A stretch of DNA of 26,668 bases from Trichoplax sp. H2 (Eukaryota; Placozoa; Uniplacotomia; Trichoplacea), in assembly GCA_003344405.1 (NCBI GenBank), contig NOWV01000395.1, forward strand, positions 1 to 26,668. The letters run 5' to 3'. A model generated the notes under the pieces. The model was not told where the DNA came from and made no database searches. It was given only the letters and a program-made list of their open reading frames with translations. The first letter of the stretch is position 1; every line of letters starts with the position of its first letter. Shown one piece after another: positions 22,265 through 26,668 of this stretch. Position numbers and translations under genes: made by a program.

Positions 22265-23750
22265 TTCCTAAATGTGGTAATAGATGAAGAATAAACAGTC
22301 AGGTAATATGCAAGTTTCGTTCAGATCTATCATTAAATCTTTAATATCATAACATGGATTAAAGACTGTAGTTGCATCAGGTGGTCGAGTTGGTAGCTAC
22401 TGTTGATAAGATACCTACTGACAGTTGCACTAGAGATCAATGTAGGAGAAATTTTTAGGTATTGGACTACAACAATAACCAATATGCGCGTCGATACTGG
22501 CTGGCTATTATGTGATTCAGAAAGAGGTAAATTGTGCAGTTTCAATTATCCATAACAGTAAGATGGCCGACACATTAATACCTCATTCTTTCAGAGCCAA
22601 TCAACATGTACTGTATGTGCACTGTAATGAGTATCTAAACTTTGACTGGCAAGTTATTGCATAAAATTACCGCGATTATTGCCAATATTGATAAAATCGA
22701 TTTGGATATCAACTCCAATCAAAACGTCCTCTATGTTATTATTATACATTGCATTAGGCTACGTACTTTACAGTATGCAGTTATCTAGGTCATGAATAAA
22801 GTAGAAAAGCAGACCCAGAATTGGCCAGGATTAACAAATAGACAATCTAGCTCAATTGAGCCGGTCATTAAGTGAATTCTATAGTATTTTCCTAATAAGA
22901 AGACCGATTCATTGATGCAATGATTTCACCTTATCTTGACACCCTTGATCGCTACTTGTATCCATCGTGGTATCATTGATCGTTGCTTTCTTATTTATTT
23001 CACAGGTAGCCATATTTTAGTGTACAATCGGTTCATTACCAATTTGAATTGTAGCGCAATGTTGAGTGAAATTTTGAGTTGAAACTTGCAATTTGTATGC
23101 TGCAAATGAGGAAAAACAGCTTGACTAGAACGTCAACTACCTTGATCTCCGTCACGACCGGTATTGCAAAGAGGATTTTACAACTACTATTCTACTTTTA
23201 TATGAGTAGCAATAACAAGACTAGAATCGTATCGCATAGGTTCCCTTATTAAGACTTTTCTACCTGTAATGGATAAGATTAAGCCTTTAATAACGATAGA
23301 CAAGAAATTAATCCATCTTTAATGGCCACCATGGGAAGTTATTTGCTTATTTCTTCCTTTACAGCATCGTGTACGCGTGCGTACAGTATACTTTGCCATG
23401 AACTACAGTACAGTACAGTACTGTACAGTACTGTACCTGGACTGGACCCTCTCCTTGGATGGACGGACTTTTCATCCCTGATGCGGCAGAAAATGTCGAA
23501 AAATAATTACTCAGTATCAAGCATCCGTGTCTGTTTTCTAAATCACTCGTATTCATTTGAATGACATTGATTATGATCTAAAGCTACTGCTTCCAAGCAG
23601 AGCTTCATAACAGGCCATAGAATACAGTGTAATATTACTCAATGTAGAAAAAATCAGTCCATTCAGAATCGACTGTCTGCATACTAATAAAGTACTGTCA
23701 TAATAAAGTATTCAAGGATTGGACCCAATTTGTTGACCGAAGATGGCCCG
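22265..23750. other. Intergenic/5' flank of SZT2, no gene seen
   Basis: The stretch just above 22264 should contain the SZT2 leader and promoter. A pyrimidine-rich tract ending in TAG at 22268-22270 looks like an acceptor, so a non-coding first exon probably lies further right. I could not fix its position. The open frame at 22333-22545 has no SZT2-like residues, and 23322-23564 runs into a TGTAC block. No transposon end or RNA gene was recognised. Confidence 0.5.
23403..23437. repeat. Short TGTAC/AGTAC block
   Basis: This compact run of the same words as at 136-785 (CAGTACAGTACTGTACAGTA and on) lies outside both the tandem array and the transposon. It is followed by CTGGACTGGACCC, similar to the CTGGACCC at the outer edge of the array near 26520. 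Confidence 0.75.
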
Positions 23751-24046
23751 ACGTCCGTCCACCCAAAGGCGTCGACAGTGGACGGTCCTCTCTGTCTGTA
23801 GTCCAGTCCACTGTACAGTGTACAGTACAGTGTGTACAGCATTCCAAGTACTGTACACTGTACAGTACAGTACTGTACAGCAAAACTGGCGTATCGTACC
23901 CAATCGCGATGGAATCTGTCCGTCCAAAATCGTGGACAGTGGACTGTCCTCTCTGTCTGTAGTACAGTGTATACACTATACAGCATTCCAAGTACTGTAC
24001 TGTACACTGTACAGTACAGTACAGTAGCATAAAGTAAAACTGGCGT
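23750..24046. repeat. Tandem array of ~154-161-bp units, left part
   Basis: The units share the anchors TCCTCTCTGTCTGTAG (23786 and 23947, 161 bp apart), CAGCATTCCAAGTACTGTAC, and ACTGGCGTATCGTACCC followed by AATCGCGATGGAATCTGTC. Each unit contains a block of 60-80 bp of TGTAC/AGTAC words. The array breaks at 24046, where the inverted-repeat element begins, and resumes at 26288. Open frames here on either strand are repeat artefacts. Confidence 0.85.
24043..24046. repeat. Left target-site duplication GCGT
   Basis: GCGT abuts the first base of the left TIR and is repeated at 26288-26291 after the right TIR. Removing the element and one GCGT restores ACTGGCGTATCGTACCC, which exists intact in the neighbouring unit at 23886-23902. 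Confidence 0.85.
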
Positions 24047-24220
24047 TGTCACGGTGAATTAGTTCCGGCCGGTGAATTTGTTCCGGGCAACTACGCATGT
24101 CTGATTATTACGCTGTAGTACTACTGTTTGACTTGCATAGTACGTGCCGGCACGAACAGAATGCGAGGCGAAACTATAGAAACTATAGCCGGTGAATTTG
24201 TTCCGGCTTGTGTACCGTGT
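24047..24220 (+). repeat. Left terminal inverted repeat
   Basis: This 174-nt arm matches the complement of 26116-26287. The outer 63 bp are identical. Inside, I count about three substitutions and indels of 3 and 5 bp. It contains three copies of CGGTGAATTWGTTCCGG (at about 24052, 24070 and 24191) and the near-palindrome CTATAGAAACTATAG, which are candidate transposase-binding sites. Confidence 0.9.
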
Positions 24221-25183
24221 ACACTGTACAGTACAGTACTGTACTTTACAGTATATAACTTTATACTGCATAAACATCAATGCAAAGTTGATTTACTGTT
24301 ACTCTTACTTAAGTAAATTACAGGTCGATTATGTCTTCACTACGGATTGAAGTACTTCAGCCATTCATTCCCTGTGGCTAGTATCATGCTGTAATGTACT
24401 GTAGCTAAGATGATCTTTATCATTGATTCTCTTGAGTATTAAGTTTGTAGATTGCAATACTATAAGTATATGTACGGTGAATTCAGGAAATGATTTCCTG
24501 ATTATAACAGTTATACAACAGAATTTAGTAGCGTCCCTTTTTATGCCCTATTCTATACAAATTCAATATGCATTCTTTCGTGATTTATCAGGGTATGATG
24601 TAAATTTAGTAATTCTTCTCAGAAACAATCCTATTAAAGGTATTTCTCAAAGATTCAGTTAGCACTTCCCCTATTAGTTAAATTTATTTTGGTGTGATTT
24701 ACCATTTATAAACCATTACCGTGTAAACATGGACTACTACATATACTGTACTTGGTAGTCTACTGTATATTTTAATTATCCAGTAATAAACAAATTCAAA
24801 CAACACATGCTATATTGCCATTTTACGTACATAAGTACATAGATATTGAGATGTACTACCTTTTCGTGAGGTAGCCGTCAATCTCCCAGTAATGTAGACA
24901 AAGCAGTTTTAGTAAATGTAGACTTTAGTGATTGATTGAGAAGACAAAATGGGTACTGAGACTAATGGTGATCGGCGTGTCAGCCATCAACAAACACGAT
25001 ATGAGAAGAAAGAGTCGTGCAACTGTACACGGCTTTTATACTTGTGTACAGTTAGTACGACGGGATAGTATAATAACAAACAATCAATTACGGTTATGAT
25101 ATATAATTCCATCTAAGTGATAAATGGGTATTCCATAATTAACATCATTTCCTTCACTCAAAAGGCAATATTTATGTGACCAG

Positions 25184-25706
25184 ATGCAAATCTTGGACGC
25201 GAAGTTTGAAGATTGTTCTTGGATGATTGATATTGTTAAGGTCAGTACGTGTTTATGTATGTAATTCCTACCATAAAGCAGCTGCCCTCAACTCTGCGAG
25301 TAATTTTCAAGGAAATGGCTTTACTAAAATTTAGAATTAATATTTAGGACATTCCTGAGCAAACGAATAGCTACAACTGTGGTGTTTTTGTATGTAAGGT
25401 AAATATTTGACATGATTATCTACAAAGGTTACGGTGTGAAGACACTCGCATATTCATTCCAATGATTTCATTTAGTTCGCCGACTTAGTAGCTAGGAACG
25501 TCCCTATGGAATTCGATCAGGTGCGTCCGGATAAAATTTATTGTAGAGGAGAGAGTAATAAAATTACGGTATTGTTATAATGCCTGCATAAATCATCATG
25601 ATGGTAATCTATTCTTGCTTCTGCATTATATTTGTCAACATAGGAAGATATGCCGTATTTTAGGAAGCTAATAGTTTACGAAATTTTAAATAAACGAATT
25701 TTATAA
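25184..25706 (+). CDS. Ulp1/SENP-like SUMO protease, C-terminal exons only
   Basis: Four exons, 25184-25240, 25348-25398, 25476-25520 and 25644-25706 (TAA), all join in phase 0 with GT-AG sites and introns of 107, 77 and 123 nt. They encode 71 residues: CSWMIDIVK, then DIPEQTNSYNCGVFVCK, FADLVARNVPMEFDQ and EDMPYFRKLIVYEILNKRIL. This is the end of a C48 (Ulp1/SENP) cysteine peptidase, which removes SUMO from proteins. The oxyanion Gln (PEQ) and catalytic Cys (NCG) are present, although the usual Asp before Cys is Asn. I cannot find the exons with the catalytic His (HWxL) and Asp. A possible upstream exon at 24511-24608 (MPYSIQIQYAFFRDLSGYD) is a weak match. It lies wholly inside the transposon, so it is either an element gene that has lost its front or a captured host fragment. 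It is probably not an active protease. Confidence 0.75.
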
Positions 25707-25890
25707 TATGTGACGCGGACATTGACTGCTATGTGCTCGTATTTAATGCTCACTTGTTTGTAAATATTGCTATATTTATAGCTACGACGCAGGCCTCGAT
25801 TAATCATTGCCCTTAATACACAATTTAAGTTTATTTATAATTATTGTTCTGCTTACGCATAACGTAGATTTAGTACAGCATTGTACAGTA

Positions 25891-26055
25891 TATATGTTAC
25901 GGCCATTCCTAAGACCAAAATTTATCCTAAGAATGCTCACGGCCAATGCTAGATTTTTGGTCATTCCGAAGAATGGTCGACCATTCCAAAGACTGATCGG
26001 CCATTAGTGAGCATTCTTAGGATAATTTTGGTCTTAGGAATGGTCGTAACATATA
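25891..26055. repeat. Foldback (hairpin) repeat nested in the element
   Basis: The left arm starts TATATGTTACGGCCATTCCT and the right arm ends with its near-perfect complement (AGGAATGGTCGTAACATATA). The arms are about 50-55 bp with one or two mismatches, around a loop of about 55 bp that contains further GGTCATTCC/GGTCGACC inverted pieces. The form suggests a small MITE, perhaps flanked by TA, inserted in the larger element. No coding capacity. Confidence 0.85.
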
Positions 26056-26115
26056 CATATTGTATACCTTACAGTGTGTACAGTAGTACAAGTGTACAGT
26101 ACAGTATACTGGATA

Positions 26116-26287
26116 ACACGGTACACAAGCCGGAACAAATTCACCGGCTATAGTTTCTATAGTTACGCCTCGCATACTGTTCGTGCCGTACTATGCAAGT
26201 CAAACAGTAGTACTGCTACAGCGAAATAATCAGACATGCGTAGTTGCCCGGAACAAATTCACCGGCCGGAACTAATTCACCGTGACA
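26116..26287 (-). repeat. Right terminal inverted repeat
   Basis: This 172-nt inverted copy of 24047-24220 ends in CACCGTGACA next to the second GCGT. It lacks 5 bp (in the GTGCCGGCACG stretch) and has 3 extra bp relative to the left arm. The three CGGTGAATTWGTTCCGG motifs and the CTATAG pair are all kept. Confidence 0.9.
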
Positions 26288-26480
26288 GCGTATCGTACCC
26301 AATCGCGATGGAATCTGTCAGTCCAAAACCGTGGACTGTGGATTGTGGAATGTCCTCTCTGTCTGTAGCCCAGTCTACAGTACTGTACTGTACAGTGTAC
26401 AGTGTACAGTATTGAGTACTGTACCATAAATAAATAAATAAAAACTGGCGTTTCGTACCCAATCGCGATGGGATCGGTCC
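26288..26480. repeat. Tandem array, right part, with GCGT duplication
   Basis: The array resumes with GCGTATCGTACCC. The TCCTCTCTGTCTGTAG anchor is at 26353; taking away 2,245 bp (element plus one duplication) leaves 161 bp from the previous anchor at 23947, the same spacing as between the first two. CGTACCC recurs at 26294 and 26455, 161 bp apart. The last unit decays after GGGATCGGTCC. Confidence 0.85.
26427..26445. repeat. (TAAA)n microsatellite
   Basis: This is a short run of four ATAA/TAAA units in the last array unit, at a place where the other units have AGCATAAAGTAAAAC or AGCAAAAC. It probably grew from that A-rich joint. Confidence 0.7.
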
Positions 26481-26668
26481 GGATCGGACCAGACCTTGAA
26501 GACCGGGAGCAAGACAGTACTGGACCCAGTCACTAATCATGCTTCTCTGTTACTGCGCATGTCTCTTGTTGCTGACATGGCCCTTATAGTTCTCTATGTA
26601 AAACAAGAAGGTACTTTGAATTTTCAATTTGAATTTTTTCAATGGCCCCAAACGTCACAGACGTCTTG

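Larger units (their letters stand above)
24047..26287. mobile_element. 2,241-bp TIR transposon, Ginger-like ends, non-autonomous
   Basis: The element is bounded by TIRs of about 173 bp that begin TGTCACGGTGAATT and end with the complement, and by a 4-bp GCGT duplication. It sits inside a tandem-repeat unit whose empty form is present nearby. TGT...ACA ends with a 4-bp duplication and long TIRs fit the Ginger (gypsy-integrase-related) DNA transposons, but I found no integrase, DDE transposase or zinc-binding HHCC segment. The family assignment is therefore tentative. The cargo is a spliced Ulp1/SENP-like fragment (25184-25706) and a foldback repeat (25891-26055). TGTAC blocks lie just inside both TIRs. 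With only about three substitutions and two small indels between its TIRs, the insertion looks fairly recent. Confidence 0.88.

Noticed and set aside
22556-22575. AAGATGGCC as a YY1-type promoter site for SZT2
   Set aside because: It is a single short partial match in the opposite orientation, nearly 300 bp from the start codon, and too weak to support.
24047-26287. Maverick/Polinton or other virus-like element
   Set aside because: The element is only 2.2 kb with a 4-bp duplication and TGT ends. No polymerase, capsid or integrase segment is visible.

Overview
The window is AT-rich animal (metazoan) DNA. It carries short spliceosomal introns, mostly 70-200 nt with GT-AG ends, a TATA box, an AATAAA signal, and orthologues of two animal gene families. 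The compact introns, the intron-rich 5' half of the SZT2 gene and the small intergenic spaces would fit a placozoan or another early-branching animal. That placement is inference; nothing in the sequence proves the species.

Layout from left to right: (1) 1-2360 has no gene and contains dense arrays of TGTAC/AGTAC words at 136-785. (2) 2361-4068 is a complete, intronless cytochrome P450 gene of the CYP3 type on the + strand, with a TATA box and a poly(A) signal. (3) 4069-6876 is an AT-rich spacer with no gene recognised. (4) 6877-22264, minus strand, is the orthologue of SZT2, the large KICSTOR subunit that restrains mTORC1 when nutrients are scarce. I rebuilt it exon by exon from splice sites, reading phase and remembered similarity to human SZT2. 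The model has 30 coding exons and 10,494 coding bases (3,497 residues), close to the human length of about 3,400. It converges tail to tail on the P450 gene. (5) 22265-23750 holds no gene.

(6) 23750-26480 is a repeat complex. A tandem array with a period of about 154-161 bp is split by a 2,241-bp inverted-repeat transposon (24047-26287). The transposon has TIRs of about 173 bp, ends in TGT...ACA and is flanked by a 4-bp GCGT duplication. The uninterrupted target is still present in a neighbouring array unit, so the insertion can be read base by base. Inside the element are four in-phase exons for the C-terminal half of a Ulp1/SENP-type SUMO protease and a separate foldback repeat. I see no transposase.

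The P450 and SZT2 genes have no evident functional link. The most unusual object is the transposon carrying a spliced Ulp1 fragment. Its TIR and TSD style resembles the Ginger superfamily, but no integrase was found.
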